In this document: piece by piece, positions 1 to 12,454 of the stretch
How the letters are laid out: each line of letters opens with the position of its first letter
Position numbering within the stretch: the first letter of the stretch is position 1
Assembly (NCBI GenBank): GCA_018907035.1
Contig: JACCIC010000373.1
Location: 57,723-121,722, forward strand
DNA: 64,000 bases
Direction: 5' to 3'
Source: Sycobia sp. Sy_11
Taxonomy: Eukaryota > Arthropoda > Insecta > Hymenoptera > Epichrysomallidae
The notes under the pieces: generated by a model
The model's input: only the letters and a program-made list of their open reading frames with translations
Database searches by the model: none
Told to the model about the DNA's origin: nothing
Made by a program: the position numbers and the translations under genes

Positions 1-899
1 ACTGATCTACGATCAGTGCAAGATGAATTTTAATTCTACAATTTTGGCACAACCATAAACGGAGAACGAAAGCGACGCTGTGGCAAAATCAATAATATCA
101 ATATTAAATTACTGTCTATTCTTCGGGTTGGGCAAAAGACGAAAAAAAAAAAAAAAAAAAAAAAAAAAACGGTAAAAGTGTATAATGCAGCTGAACGATT
201 GGAATCGCGACTCGTCCCCCGTCCGCTTATCGTGGCAATATGTATATTTCAAGTATATGCACGTATCATATCCCGTTCGGGAGCCGGGCCTCGCGCTTAT
301 CAAGCGCCAAGCAAAATTTAGCTCCTACGACGGTATAAAGCATTGTTCAGCCACGAGATTAAATTAACACGTTCGCGCAACAGACGCGAATTTTCACGCC
401 AATAATAATCCGCTAATAATCTCGTTATCCCCAAGATTTTAGAATCGAAACTGTAACGAGTAATCGTGAAATCTTGCCCTAACGCCTGAAGCAGCATCAA
501 TACCGTAGGTAATCGTTTCGCGACCTATAGGCCTACGCGCCCTCGTGCACCGCGCGCTTAACGTCTCGGAACGACGTCTGAAGAAACCGATGCCGAGAGA
601 CCATGGTCAATGTCGATAATTCGCCGGGGAAGTTCAATGATTGGGGTTCAACGACTTTTTCGGCGAGGGAAAACGATCTCGGTATAAATAACGCGTGCAT
701 CTAACGTTCTCGTTTCGTCCATTCGAATGAGATATGAAGATAAAAGCTGAATGAAATGAGTTTTTAATTTACATAATTCTTTTACATATGAGAACGCATA
801 TTTCATAGGAATCTTTATATTAATATATCATTTGCTCACGTTAAACTTTATTTGTCAACATTTTTCAAAATCTAGGCGCAATCCCAAAACCGAGGGGAC

Positions 900-941
<42 letters not shown>

Positions 942-1055
942 TTAGTAGTATGACATATTGAAGTAAATAATCACCAATAAGCCGCAGTATTGACAATCCC
1001 CTCCGAGTCAAGGCCAGAAAACGCGGGAAATTCAACCGCGTAAAAGAGCCTCGCA

Positions 1056-1058
<3 letters not shown>

Positions 1059-1131
<73 letters not shown>

Positions 1132-1133
1132 TA
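1059..1133. repeat. (AT)n(AC)n compound microsatellite
   Basis: A run of AT dinucleotides passes directly into AC dinucleotides. Confidence 0.95.
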
Positions 1134-1260
1134 GATTTATGCATGTAAGCGTATATGTCTTGTGTCCTTTGGGTAGTACGAGCTAGAAACGCATTATTTA
1201 TACTTATACACGCGTACGTATAACATTTAGAACCGACTTCCGCAAAGAAACCCTTAAGAT

Positions 1261-1265
<5 letters not shown>

Positions 1266-1322
<57 letters not shown>
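1266..1322. repeat. (AT)n microsatellite
   Basis: Uninterrupted AT dinucleotides. Confidence 0.95.
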
Positions 1323-1327
<5 letters not shown>

Positions 1328-1764
1328 TGGTATAAAGCGCGAGGAAAGCGATGGACAAAAGGGCGGGGGGACGGGTGCGAGGGACAGTCAGACAGATATA
1401 TCAGCGACTCCCGATCACCCGCCGATGATTGATGTATCGTTATATGTAATGATAATTATATGGCTGCGACGCGATTTTATTTGGGTCAGGGGGCGGAGAC
1501 GCTCCCCCCCCCCCTCAATGACGATCGTCGCGTATACATTACGGTGGTCCTGTACGTGAACGCGCCGCTCCCTTTTACCGCCCCTCTGCGTCTTCCGCTT
1601 AATATACGTTAGGACGCGATGGTATATTATCCGATGTCGCGCGCGCCTCGAAGTTCTGTTCTCCCGATATATTAAATATTGTATGTATATATGATAACGC
1701 AGCTGTCGCACGCATAAACTCGCCCTTATAGCTTTTTCGGGAGGGGGTGCTACGCATATAGATG

Positions 1765-1766
<2 letters not shown>

Positions 1767-1818
<52 letters not shown>
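1767..1818. repeat. (CA)n microsatellite
   Basis: Uninterrupted CA dinucleotides; creates spurious VCVCVC frames on the minus strand. Confidence 0.95.
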
Positions 1819-1824
<6 letters not shown>

Positions 1825-1994
1825 TATGTAGATATAAAGCTACGTGTCGCAGACTACGTCCTTATATGAGACACGAACGCGCACGCGGACAAAGAAGCTC
1901 TTGCTCTATACGTATATGTGGATATGCTATTGTGTGCGCGACAAAGGTGAAATCCAATTTGAGGGAAAATAATACAGGACGAGTGTGAGAGACT

Positions 1995-1995
<1 letters not shown>

Positions 1996-2048
<53 letters not shown>

Positions 2049-2058
2049 GAGAGAGAGT
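1996..2058. repeat. (GA)n microsatellite
   Basis: GA dinucleotides with one GT interruption near 2046. Confidence 0.95.
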
Positions 2059-2236
2059 TCTGTCGTGTTTGCGCCGCGTGCGTATATATAAAATATGTAG
2101 ATATAGCGAGATGGTTTTTTTATTGAGATATCGAGATCGTAACAACGCCCCATCTGTAATTTTATAAAGATTTATTAAAGGATTCCTTTTAAATAAGTCC
2201 TATTTAAAAGAAATTTCGAAAATCCATTTACATATC

Positions 2237-2237
<1 letters not shown>

Positions 2238-2324
<87 letters not shown>
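2238..2324. repeat. (TA)n(GA)n compound microsatellite
   Basis: TA dinucleotides passing into GA at about 2293. Same architecture as 39803-39875. Confidence 0.95.
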
Positions 2325-2326
<2 letters not shown>

Positions 2327-3720
2327 ATAAAAAAAATATTTAACAATAATTCTTTTTAAACACTGACTTTCTCCACAAAATTATTCCATCGTATTCAGCA
2401 CGCACCCGAAAATTCTGAAGAACGGGGAAAAGAATGCTCTTTTACTTAATCTATAGCAGATATATATATATATATGGATGACGGGATTTGGTCCAAATCG
2501 AGCAAGATGCAGTACTTGTTGGTGGATTATATGCCTCCAAAATGAGCTCTCTAAAGTTTTTCGCAGCCGACGCCCTTCTCTCTACTGAGCGCGGAAAAGC
2601 AAAGTTTTGCAATGGATAAAAAATAATTTATCATACAACGAATTAGCTTCAACGTTTTGTTTTTTTTTTTTTTTTTTTTATCTCGACAACGTCAACATAA
2701 ATTTGAAAAATGGGAAAAAGTTACACGACGGCCGAGACTTGGTATATACGCGTATGGTGTATGATCATCTTGTAGCTTTTGTTCCACAAGCCTCCCATAT
2801 CTTCAGTTATGCGCGACGAGTAATTTTTACTGTACAATTTAATTTGACAAAATTACGACCTCGTCTTGTACGAAGAAGTGATACTTGCATCGCGACAGAT
2901 CTTGCACGGACTTCAATTTTCATCCAATGCTCGCGAAAAAAAAAAAAGGTGAAATGTAAACGACGCTTGTGCTCCTTCAAAAATAAAAGTCAGTCTTTGA
3001 CAATCGTATTAATAGACAATTTCTGTCTTGAAAGTGATGACCCGGGCATATATAGGACGGCCGAGCAGAAGACACGTATAATGGAAGTAATATAAACTAT
3101 CAACCGGCGATCAAAACAACGAAGGACGAGCGATATTACGCATTGTCTAATCTATATCTTTACATATATACTGGAAATATTCCAGATCATATAATATGTG
3201 TGTTAACAGTGTATTAGCAATCTATACCTTGATAGTTAAAATACGGATTGTCGTACATACGCGCACGCACACACATATCAATGTATAATATGCCATTTTT
3301 CCAGAGTATATACTATACGTTTAAATTTGTTTTTCGAGCGATGCAGATTGTATATTATATTTAATAGTAATCCATCGCCGCCTCTTCGGGATGTTGGTAT
3401 AGAAAAATTATATCCGTGCTATATATAGCACGGTGGTATGCACGCGTATCAATCTAAAATTAATAAAATTTAAATATTATATAACCGTCAAAGTTTCAAG
3501 CTCAGCCGGATGGTGGTAACGTGTAGTTATTAATGCTAACGAAGAAGAAATAACTTTTTTTTTTTTTTTTTTTTTTTTGTCATTTCGAACAAAATGATAT
3601 TACATATATGTTTGTTGAATCGCGTAAAAAAAATGAGGATATATAATGCGTTTGTATTTTTGTTGTTTTTTCGTGCATTCTGCAAATAAAACAAATTGTT
3701 CTATGAACATTTAGATATAC

Positions 3721-3752
<32 letters not shown>

Positions 3753-4249
3753 TATTTATAGTCCTTATTTATATTTTATTTGTTAAACATGTGAAAAAAT
3801 TCAAATCTCATGTTTTTACACTTGCGCATTTAAGAAATGATTTTAAATATATACTTGGAAAATCTCGTTATTAAATTAGTCGGAAATTTCTTCACATTGC
3901 TTAGCGATATTCTGTAAAAAAAAAAGCCTCATGTATTCGCTATAATGCGCAGGATCGCGTTAACTTTCGTAAAGTGAAAAAACCACCTATACATCTGATT
4001 GGCATTATTGAATAAAAATACTACTTTACGAGACTTCTATCTAGTTTTTAACTAATTATTTATTTTACTTATACGTTCTTCGATTGGAATTTAATGTTTA
4101 TAAAAAAAAAAAAAAAACACTTTCCTTCTTAATAAGAAAATTATTTAGTCTGAACTGTATACGTGTTTAAAATCGTACGCTAACGTAAGATCTATTTTAT
4201 TTATCCCTATGTTTAATCGGATTTATATACGGCGCGTAATCGAGGACCG

Positions 4250-5177
4250 ATTTACCCAGGCGACCAAGTGACATACGTCTTCTATTGCGCAAACGCACCT
4301 GTTGTGCCAGTGGAACGTGCTGTACGCACACTATACCATCTTGCACGCTTCATGCACTCTGCTTTTTTTTTGGCATTCGTGCTGCCACCTAGCAGTGTGA
4401 AATCCGAGCAAAATGTGGTTGCACCTGTCAAACACAAGTTGACTAGCTTGACAGAAGTATTTTGAATAAGGAATTTTCCATAATTATTTTCGAGAAAGGT
4501 TAGTTACTTGCGCATTTATTTGTTGCACATGAAGGCCATTATACGCATTGCACAAAACTTTTGTTTTTAAAATTTTTGTGGGTGTGGCACTTCTATTGTA
4601 GATTTGTCACTTCATCAATCGAAAATTTCTATTTATTTTTCTCCATCCCTCGCAACAGTCATTCCACGTTTACATGGTGAATCATATATGATTACACAAA
4701 GCTCAACAGTCAGAATTATTTAATATTCTGAAACAAGGTTCTATTATAATGTAAATTGATATTAGAATCGAAATGATTTTAAGGTTAGGATTTCAATTAG
4801 TGAAGAATGTTATTTATGATAGCTAAAATTGAATATTTTAAAAGCAGGAAAAGCTCTTTTGATTTAATAATTCATTATTATTCATCGTGCGTGGTACATT
4901 ATTGGATTTCGAGAAAATCTTGTCAATAAATAGTGCGAGAGTAATATTATATTTTAGTATAAAACAGAGAATCTTAGCTTAATTGAAAATAACTATGAAC
5001 TTATTATTATTTTGAAAAACTTATTGTTCTCATTAAAAGTAGTTTATTAAATAATTATTCATATTAATGAGATATTTACATGTTATTAAATATTTTCAGA
5101 CCATCGCAATATGAGCTGTAATATATAATAATGCGTCTCACAAGAAGAATTATTTGTTGAAAATAAAATTCATCAGA
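4250..5177 (+). promoter_or_regulatory. Probable promoter / 5'UTR zone of the myotubularin-like gene
   Basis: No coding sequence recognised. 4250-4470 is more GC-rich than its surroundings and holds a CTCF-like CTGCCACCTAGCAG at 4382-4395. A possible donor (AAAG|gttagt) lies near 4498 and a good acceptor (tattttcag) at about 5091-5099, so a noncoding first exon spliced to 5100-5177 is plausible. No TATA box or initiator could be fixed. Inference only. Confidence 0.35.
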
Positions 5178-8100
5178 ATGGAGAAAAGGGGAAGTGCTGA
5201 ACTTTTAAATATTGATCAAAATAATTCAAAAAATGCCAGTTCTGATTCTCTCAATTCCGACAGTAAAAGCAGTTCGCTCAATTCAAAAATGGGACAAGAA
5301 TCGGTAAATATATACAATAGAATAAGCTGATTATTAATAATTACTTTGAGTGCTACTAAATCAAAACTAGTTTCTTTGGTACTTTTAAACATATTATACT
5401 TACTTCTATAAACTTCAGGAAAGTTGGGAAAAGGCATCTCACTCTAAGAGCTTCTCAACAAGCTCAACATCGACAGATAATAATATCATATCTGCTCTAG
5501 AAACTAAAAAAGAAAATCAAGGAAAAGAGGATATGGTAAAATTGTCAATAAAACATAAATGCAACATTTTTATTTTGTTTTAACTACTTCTCTATCACTT
5601 TAATTTTGGCAAAGCTTATTAAGTTTTTACTTAAAAATTACAATTTATATATTTTGCTCATCACGCATGACTTTTGAAATTATGTAGGTTTATCGAATAC
5701 TTTACAAGAGTATTCATTTAGTTATTTATATGGTAAATCATATACAAAAACACTTAACATCTAGTTATGTATTACCTCATGTACATAGTTACAGAATCTA
5801 TATATTTTATATATTTAAATAATTATTTGAATTCACACTAAAGTTTTTAACTATTTAAATTTCTTTCTATTTAGCAGAATTTGACTGGAAATGAAACTGG
5901 ACCTCCGCTTCTTAATGGTGAAAGAGTTCAAGGAGTTTCTCGAGATGTTACATATTTGTGCCCTTATTCGGGGCCCACTCGAGGTGTATTAAGTGTTACA
6001 AATTATAAGCTGCATTTTCGTAGTATAGATAGGGTGACTCCGTACATAGTTGAAATGCCTTTAGGAGTTGTAAGTAGAATCGAGAAAGTTGGTGGAGCAA
6101 CGAGCAAAGGAGAAAATTCCTATGGAATAGAAATATTTTGTAAAGATATGAGAAATCTTAAATTTGCTCACAGGCAAGAGAACCATTCCAGGCGAAATGT
6201 TTTTGAAAAATTACAACAGTATTCTTTTCCATTATCGCATAATATGCTCCTATTTGCATTTGAATATTCAGAAAATTTTCCTGAAAATGGTTGGAATGTG
6301 TATGAACCAATTGCTGAATTAAAACGAATGGTAAGTATTAATTTTTTCAAAAATCAAATTGGATCCTTTTAGTTATATAATAATTGTTCATTTTAATTTT
6401 CAGGGAATAAACAATGATATGTGGAAGATATCAAAAATAAATGACACATATTCTATATGTGACAGTTATCCTGCTGTCTGGGCAGTACCAACCGCTGCTA
6501 CAGATGAGGATCTTCAAGCTTCTGCTGCATTTAGAAGCAAGGGTAGGCTCCCAATTCTCTCTTGGATTCATCCAGAGAGCCAAGCAACGATAACTCGGTG
6601 TGCACAGCCCCTTGTTGGTATGGGTGGAAAAAGAAGTCGTGAAGATGAGAGGTATATTCAATTTATAATGGATGCCAATGCTCAAAGTCACAAGCTATTT
6701 ATTATGGATGCCAGACCCATGGCTAACGCCGTAGCAAATAAAGCAAAAGGTGGAGGATACGAAAACGAAGATGATTATCAAAACAGTGAAATCGTTTTCC
6801 TTGATATTCACAATATACATGTAATGCGAGAAAGTCTTAGAAAACTCAGGGGTATGATAGATTTAATGTTTCTAATATTTCTTTATATGGACGAATTGTT
6901 CTTCATGTAAATACATTAATTGCAGAGATATGCTTTCCTAATATTGATGAAACAAGGTGGCTCTCTGGTCTGGAATCAACAATGTGGTTAAAGCATATAA
7001 AATGTGTTCTGGCTGGAGCTGTGAAGATTATTAATAAAGTAGAAACACACAAAACTTCTGTATTGATTCATTGTTCTGATGGCTGGGATAGGACTGCACA
7101 GGTGTGTAAATATTTAATCTGCAGCTTGAAATAATTATTAAACTATTTAGTTTTAAATACATTTCTAAAATTTTGTTTAACATTTTAGCTTGCGGCTCTT
7201 TCTATGCTGTTATTAGATCCTTATTATAGAACTATAAAGGGGTTTGAAGTTTTAATCGAAAAAGAATGGCTCAGTTTTGGTCACAAATTTCAACAGGTAA
7301 CTAAATGTTTATGTTAAACTATAGAGAATCAGTTGGTTTTTAATTAATTTTTATATTATATATTTAGAGAATTGGTCATGGTGATGAACATCATAGCGAT
7401 GCTGACAGATCGCCAGTATTTGTACAATTTGTAGACTGTGTTTGGCAAATAAGTCAACAGTTCCCAAATGCCTTTCAATTTAATGAGCATTTTTTAACAA
7501 CGATATTGGATCATCTTTATTCGTGTAGATTTGGTACTTTCTTATGTAGCAGGTATCTTATTTATTTTATGAAAAACTAGCAATTATCTAATTATTTAAT
7601 TGAGAATGTATAAAAAGTAAAAATAAATTTTAGTGAACGAGAAAGAGTACAAGAGAGATTAAAGGAGAGAACTGTTTCATTGTGGTCATTTATCAACAGT
7701 CAAATACCACTTTATCAGAATCCATTGTACTGGGATGGCCCAAATCATCAAGTTGTTTTAATCCCCGTCGCAAGTATGCGGTATATTAAGCCTTGGAAAA
7801 GCTTTTATTGTAGGTGGAATCCTACAATGCGACAACAGGTATGTGTCCTTTTTGTATAATAAAAAAAATATCTATTACAGAATTTTCTAATATTCAAATT
7901 AAAAAACATTTCAAACTAGTTACTCAAATTTTAATTATTATTTTAGTTACTCTTGATAATTTTAGCTACTTCTTGAAACATAATTTAAATGGCCTGTATT
8001 AACCTTCCATTTGCTTTAAAAAGATTACACAATAATTATCCTCTCGTTTCAGGATCCCGTGTACCAGCGAACACGTGAACTTCTAGTCCTGAAAGAACAG

Positions 8101-8205
8101 ATGAAAAAGAAGGTCGAAGAGTGTCGACGCGAGCTGTCAGCCCGCACCAATCGGATACTTAATTCCCAAGCGGCGTCGCGGCTACATTCACCAGTGCACT
8201 CTTAG
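5178..8205 (+). CDS. Mtmr2: Myotubularin-related phosphoinositide 3-phosphatase, MTMR2-type (9 coding exons, complete)
   Basis: Exons by GT/AG and phase: 5178-5303, 5419-5535, 5875-6330, 6404-6851, 6926-7101, 7189-7296, 7368-7552, 7634-7838, 8053-8205; the joined frame is about 657 aa, close to the length of MTMR2-type proteins. Order: Ser/Asn-rich N-terminus (about 1-80), PH-GRAM domain (about 90-205), phosphatase domain (about 230-600) with the catalytic loop HCSDGWDR (Cys about residue 432, codon 7072-7074), then a charged C-terminal helix ([20 protein letters not shown]) likely to be a coiled coil. The Cys and Arg of the CX5R loop are intact, so an active enzyme is expected. The family removes the 3-phosphate from PI3P and PI(3,5)P2 on endosomes. 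The ATG follows an in-frame TGA at 5112 with no other in-frame ATG between. Introns are short (73-339 nt) and codons AT-rich, unlike the two minus-strand neighbours. The first-exon start is inferred. Confidence 0.95.
6926..7101 (+). other. Catalytic exon of the myotubularin-like gene
   Basis: Coding exon 5. It completes a split Glu codon, encodes the segment before the active site and the CX5R P-loop [11 protein letters not shown], and ends on a codon boundary before GTGTGT. The intact Cys (7072-7074) and Arg (7090-7092) separate this protein from the catalytically dead myotubularin subfamilies. Confidence 0.93.
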
Positions 8206-8785
8206 CAGTACCCGATTGATCAGCCTCAATTACTTCTCACGTGTAGCTTTGTAAATGAGCCTTAGAACTGCTACTGCAAAAGATATTAACAAAACAAAAT
8301 GAAAAAAAAAGAAACACACGCACGGCAGCTTTGTTATTTGAAAGATCGATCGCGCATAAGGCGACCTCGTTTCCTTTGACTGAATCAGCTTAGCTGTTGT
8401 ACAAATCGCCACTGTATAACTTGTGTGGATATGACGAGAGGGAGTTAATCACTTGAAAAGGATGGAATCGGGAAGAGAGTTAAACTGGACGCTTCTCATG
8501 AATCTTTAAAAAATATGTATATATATATATTACAATCTTAAGGATAAAAACTCAAATAATCGAACATTTATACATGTAGTGAACGGTATAAAAAAATATT
8601 TCATATTTATATTTAAAAACGCAAAAAAAGAAATGAGAAAAAGAAGTTAACTTCTGTTTTTTATCGAAATCCGTGTCGCGCGTACTCAGTTTGGCATTTT
8701 GAAATTGAACTCATATTCCGCCACTGCTGCCACTCCTTGCTCCTCTATGTGACAGTGTGGAAGCGGGCAGAGATGGGTATTTTCT
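8206..8785. other. Convergent 3' intergenic region shared by two tail-to-tail genes
   Basis: This 580-bp gap separates the stop codon of the myotubularin-like gene (8203-8205, plus) from that of the acyltransferase gene (8786-8788, minus). It holds no coding sequence. Canonical AATAAA is absent on the plus strand; TATAAA variants occur on the plus strand (about 8587) and on the minus strand (about 8565 and 8602), so the two 3'UTRs may overlap. Confidence 0.6.
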
Positions 8786-11700
8786 TCATTTTTTGGGATT
8801 GAAGAGTAGACGCATCAATAGGACGATCGGCGTTTCGAGCGCCAGGGACAGCACGAAGGAGCACAGATAAGTTCCCATCAAACTTCCCAGAAACGTAGCG
8901 CCCTGTTTAGAATGCAAGCGTGCGGTTAACAAAATTGTTTTATTAAGTGCCACAGAGTGTATATGTTATGTATAATTTTAATTAGATAAACGAACGAAAG
9001 ATAAGAGTAAATAAAATAAAACGAGAGAAATTAAGCTATATGTGTGTATAAGGACATAAGGTAGGCCTTTTGTTGTCTTACGTTTGGTAAGAAATCCACG
9101 TGAACAGACGATTCGCTGTGCAGGTAAATTGAATTAATGATAAAGGGATTAAGCAGATAGGCGCAATATGTTAATCTGCTTAATGGTATCCAGGCCTTAA
9201 AGCACAGTATTTTGTTCACGATTCCTGAAACAAACAATTGTAATAATTATTATCGGCAAATTTGTGACGGAATGTCTTTTTTTTATAGCTTTTTATTTAA
9301 AACATTTTTATAGTCGCATTCTACATGTACTAAATGATATATTAAATTTAACAGAGTACTAAAATTTAAAAAAAAAATCTTCGAATGTGTTATGTAAGTG
9401 TTTGATATTATAGACGATTTTTTTAATTCAGATTATTTTGAATAAGCATTATATTATATGTTAAGATAGATGTGTAGATAAACAACATCATCATATGCAA
9501 AAGAGTTTAATTTAACAATTTTACTTAATTTTGTCATAAACAAATTTAAACAAATCTGACATAGTAAGTTTATTCGAAGCTTGGTTAAAAGCGATTTCAT
9601 GATTACTTTTATAAAAAAAAAGTCATGAAATATAAAATTTTTTTTCTATTTATTTAAGTAGTTGATTTTATAAAAATTACAATTACATTTTTAAATATAA
9701 TATAAATATATATATATATATAAATGCGAAGATGCTATTGTAGAGTGAACGTTTTTTTATGAATATTGAATATTTTTTATTTTTTATGAGTGCTTTACAA
9801 AAATGTTAATCCTTAATTAATAATAAACTTATTTCTTAATTCAAATACTGCAAAGTGAATTCTCTTAATTCAACCACCGATAATTCTTAGACCTTTATTA
9901 AACATATATCTTTTTTTTTTTTTTTTTTTTAAACATCACTCTTATGACAATCAAAATTCAACCTGCAATTATCTCAAATGATCTTTTGAAGTTAATCTCC
10001 CTCGTCTGCCTATGTACAATCAAAGGCGAGCTCGCGTAATAATTGCCGAGGTGTCCGAACGAAAACAAAAAAAAAAAAAAAATGCACTCTTACTGACTCG
10101 ATTGCTTCTGATAAAACGCGCGTACGTCGTTATATGTACCTCCGTGATTAGTGCAGCAGGCGACCAGTAGCCAAGACAGACCGACCGCCCATACGGTTCG
10201 GCTGAACGCCACGTAAATCGACGCCAGGAGAGTGGATATTTGCCTTTCGCAGAGGCCGAACAGTACGAACAAATTGCAGGAGCTTCCCAGCAACCAACCA
10301 GCCACGACTGTTCTCTGTAATGCAATAAAATAATAATAGCAAGAAGAAAACGAGGCTTTTCTCATAACAATTCTCAGAACAATTGATCTTAGAAATTTGA
10401 AAATTTTCGATATTTTTAGATTAGTCACGTATTCAAGTAATAAATGATTAATTACTCACCCTTTTCAACAATAGTTCGCTTTTCAGTCTTGCAATTATAT
10501 AAGCGGTTACAATTCCAACAATGTACGGACCAATCCTTGTCCATGGCGGATCATACAATATTTCTAACATATTATACTGCTGATCCATTCTGTATGCAAA
10601 CGTCAACAACACGCGCTTTGTAACTTAGGAGAATAAATTTTTTTAACCTACCATATTACAATAATACAAGGATCGCTGGATTTTTAACGGACAAAAAAAA
10701 AGCGCAATATAAATAAACTCCTTCTGAAATTTTACATAGAGTATAACAATTTCCATCGACATTAATAGTACAAATGGACGATCAAGAGTTGCTATTGATT
10801 TTGCTCGATTATTTCAAGAAATTTTTCCTAGCAAATGTAATCGGTTTAAAAAATTCAGCAATACAAGTTTTTTTTATCGCCATAAAGAATTAATTAAGCT
10901 AAGCATTAATAAATAAGCCAGGTCGAATCAATAATCAATCAAATTATTTTCATCTACTGTAAAATTTGACTTTCTGAATGCAAAAGTTTTTTTCCTTGTT
11001 TTTTCATCTAATTAAATCACGTCGTTGCGCTGGTTGTGCATAGAAACCCATTGCCGTACACGAGGCATATAGTGTAGCTGTAGTTTTTCAATTTTTTCCC
11101 TTCAAATTTACAAAAATAAAAACAGCAATCCTTGTATTTATGATTGTGAAAGCAGATAAATAAACCAACGAGACTTACGTGGGTACGTAATTATTAGCAT
11201 AAGCAATGTAACCTGTAGTAACGATAGAGCCAATTAACAGGAAAAGTAAAATTGACACTGCCAAGTAGAAGAATCTGAAAGACGGAAGGAAAAAAAAATA
11301 AACAACATTGATTATTTCACGGTAACGTAAAATTAAAAACATTGGGTGTACATAACTTACGCAGAAGATAGGATTAACAAGAAGAGCGCTATTATGAAAA
11401 ACTGCATGTCGTTCGAAAGATACCAGCTCCAGGTCATGCACTATATACATATTGAATCAAAATACATTCGGTTAAAAAACAATGTAATTAATTTAAAAGG
11501 AAAAAATACATCGGCATTCGTGTACTAACGATATTACATAAACGCGCGCTTTGAATTTACCCGAGTTATCGGGTCGCGACAATAAAAAAATCGAAAATCC
11601 GTCGTTACCATCGTTTTTCTGCCGAAGAGATTATTGATGTAAAGGATATTGCGCCACCAGTATTTGTCGCAAACGTCCTGCGGTCGCTCGGTCATGTAGA

Positions 11701-12400
11701 ACTGCGAGGTCCTACCGTACCAGGTGGCGTTCAGCTGAAGTATGCCCACCATCATCATGTACGCGGGCGTCAAACTAAAATTTATTTCAATTTCTAAACA
11801 CATATGCAGTATATACATATAGGAATCAGATTGTCAGTGTGAGCTTAAGCTTGAAAATTGTCACAAAATCAAAAATTGACAGAAAAATTATAAGAATTGT
11901 TGTGTTTCATGGATGACTTGTTCAAATCGCACTATACCAAACTTCTTATCATAATAATCATGTGGGATTGAAGCGGGTTGAATCGCAGTAGGATCAAAGC
12001 CGCATTGAAATTGGATTGTTCAATTTAATAATTGCTAAATCGTACATCAGGTTGCATTCGTTTAAATGTTACAAAAGTTTGAGATCATTGGTATGGATTG
12101 AAACGGATTTACCATTTAATAACTATTTTGGACTTCCAACCAAATCGAATCTCGAATTCATACGAAATCTTAATCAGAGCCATTTCAATCCATATCAATG
12201 GTCCTTAATTTAGGTAATTATAAATGAATTGCGATCAACTGAGACGCATTGAATCATGAATACATTTCAATCCAATTCAAATCCTATTAATGATGTAACA
12301 TGTTGTCGTATATGAATAGATTCAAACGAATGTATGCCTCGAACAGCTTGAATTCAAACTTATTACAAGTCATGGTTTCTATAATAATATTCTGTATGAA

Positions 12401-12454
<54 letters not shown>

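Larger units (their letters stand above)
1..4249. other. Intergenic DNA rich in microsatellites
   Basis: No gene recognised on either strand. Poly(A) 142-169, mixed (TA)(TG) 901-940, (AT)(AC) 1059-1133, (AT) 1266-1322, (CA) 1767-1818, (GA) 1996-2058 and (TA)(GA) 2238-2324 occupy much of the first 2.4 kb. Long frames here are built from these repeats. A perfect 20-bp palindrome lies at 3414-3433. Confidence 0.7.

Noticed and set aside
1415..1819. Minus-strand frame of 134 aa beginning with VCVCVC
   Set aside because: Start lies in a (CA)n array; the remainder shows no domain.
2607..3095. 162-aa plus frame
   Set aside because: Includes a poly-Phe stretch from a T-run; composition resembles random AT-rich sequence and no family was recognised.
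7839..8002. Frame continuing past exon 8 of the myotubularin-like gene
   Set aside because: It reads into an AT-rich intron; exon 9 at 8053 restores the family C-terminus in phase.
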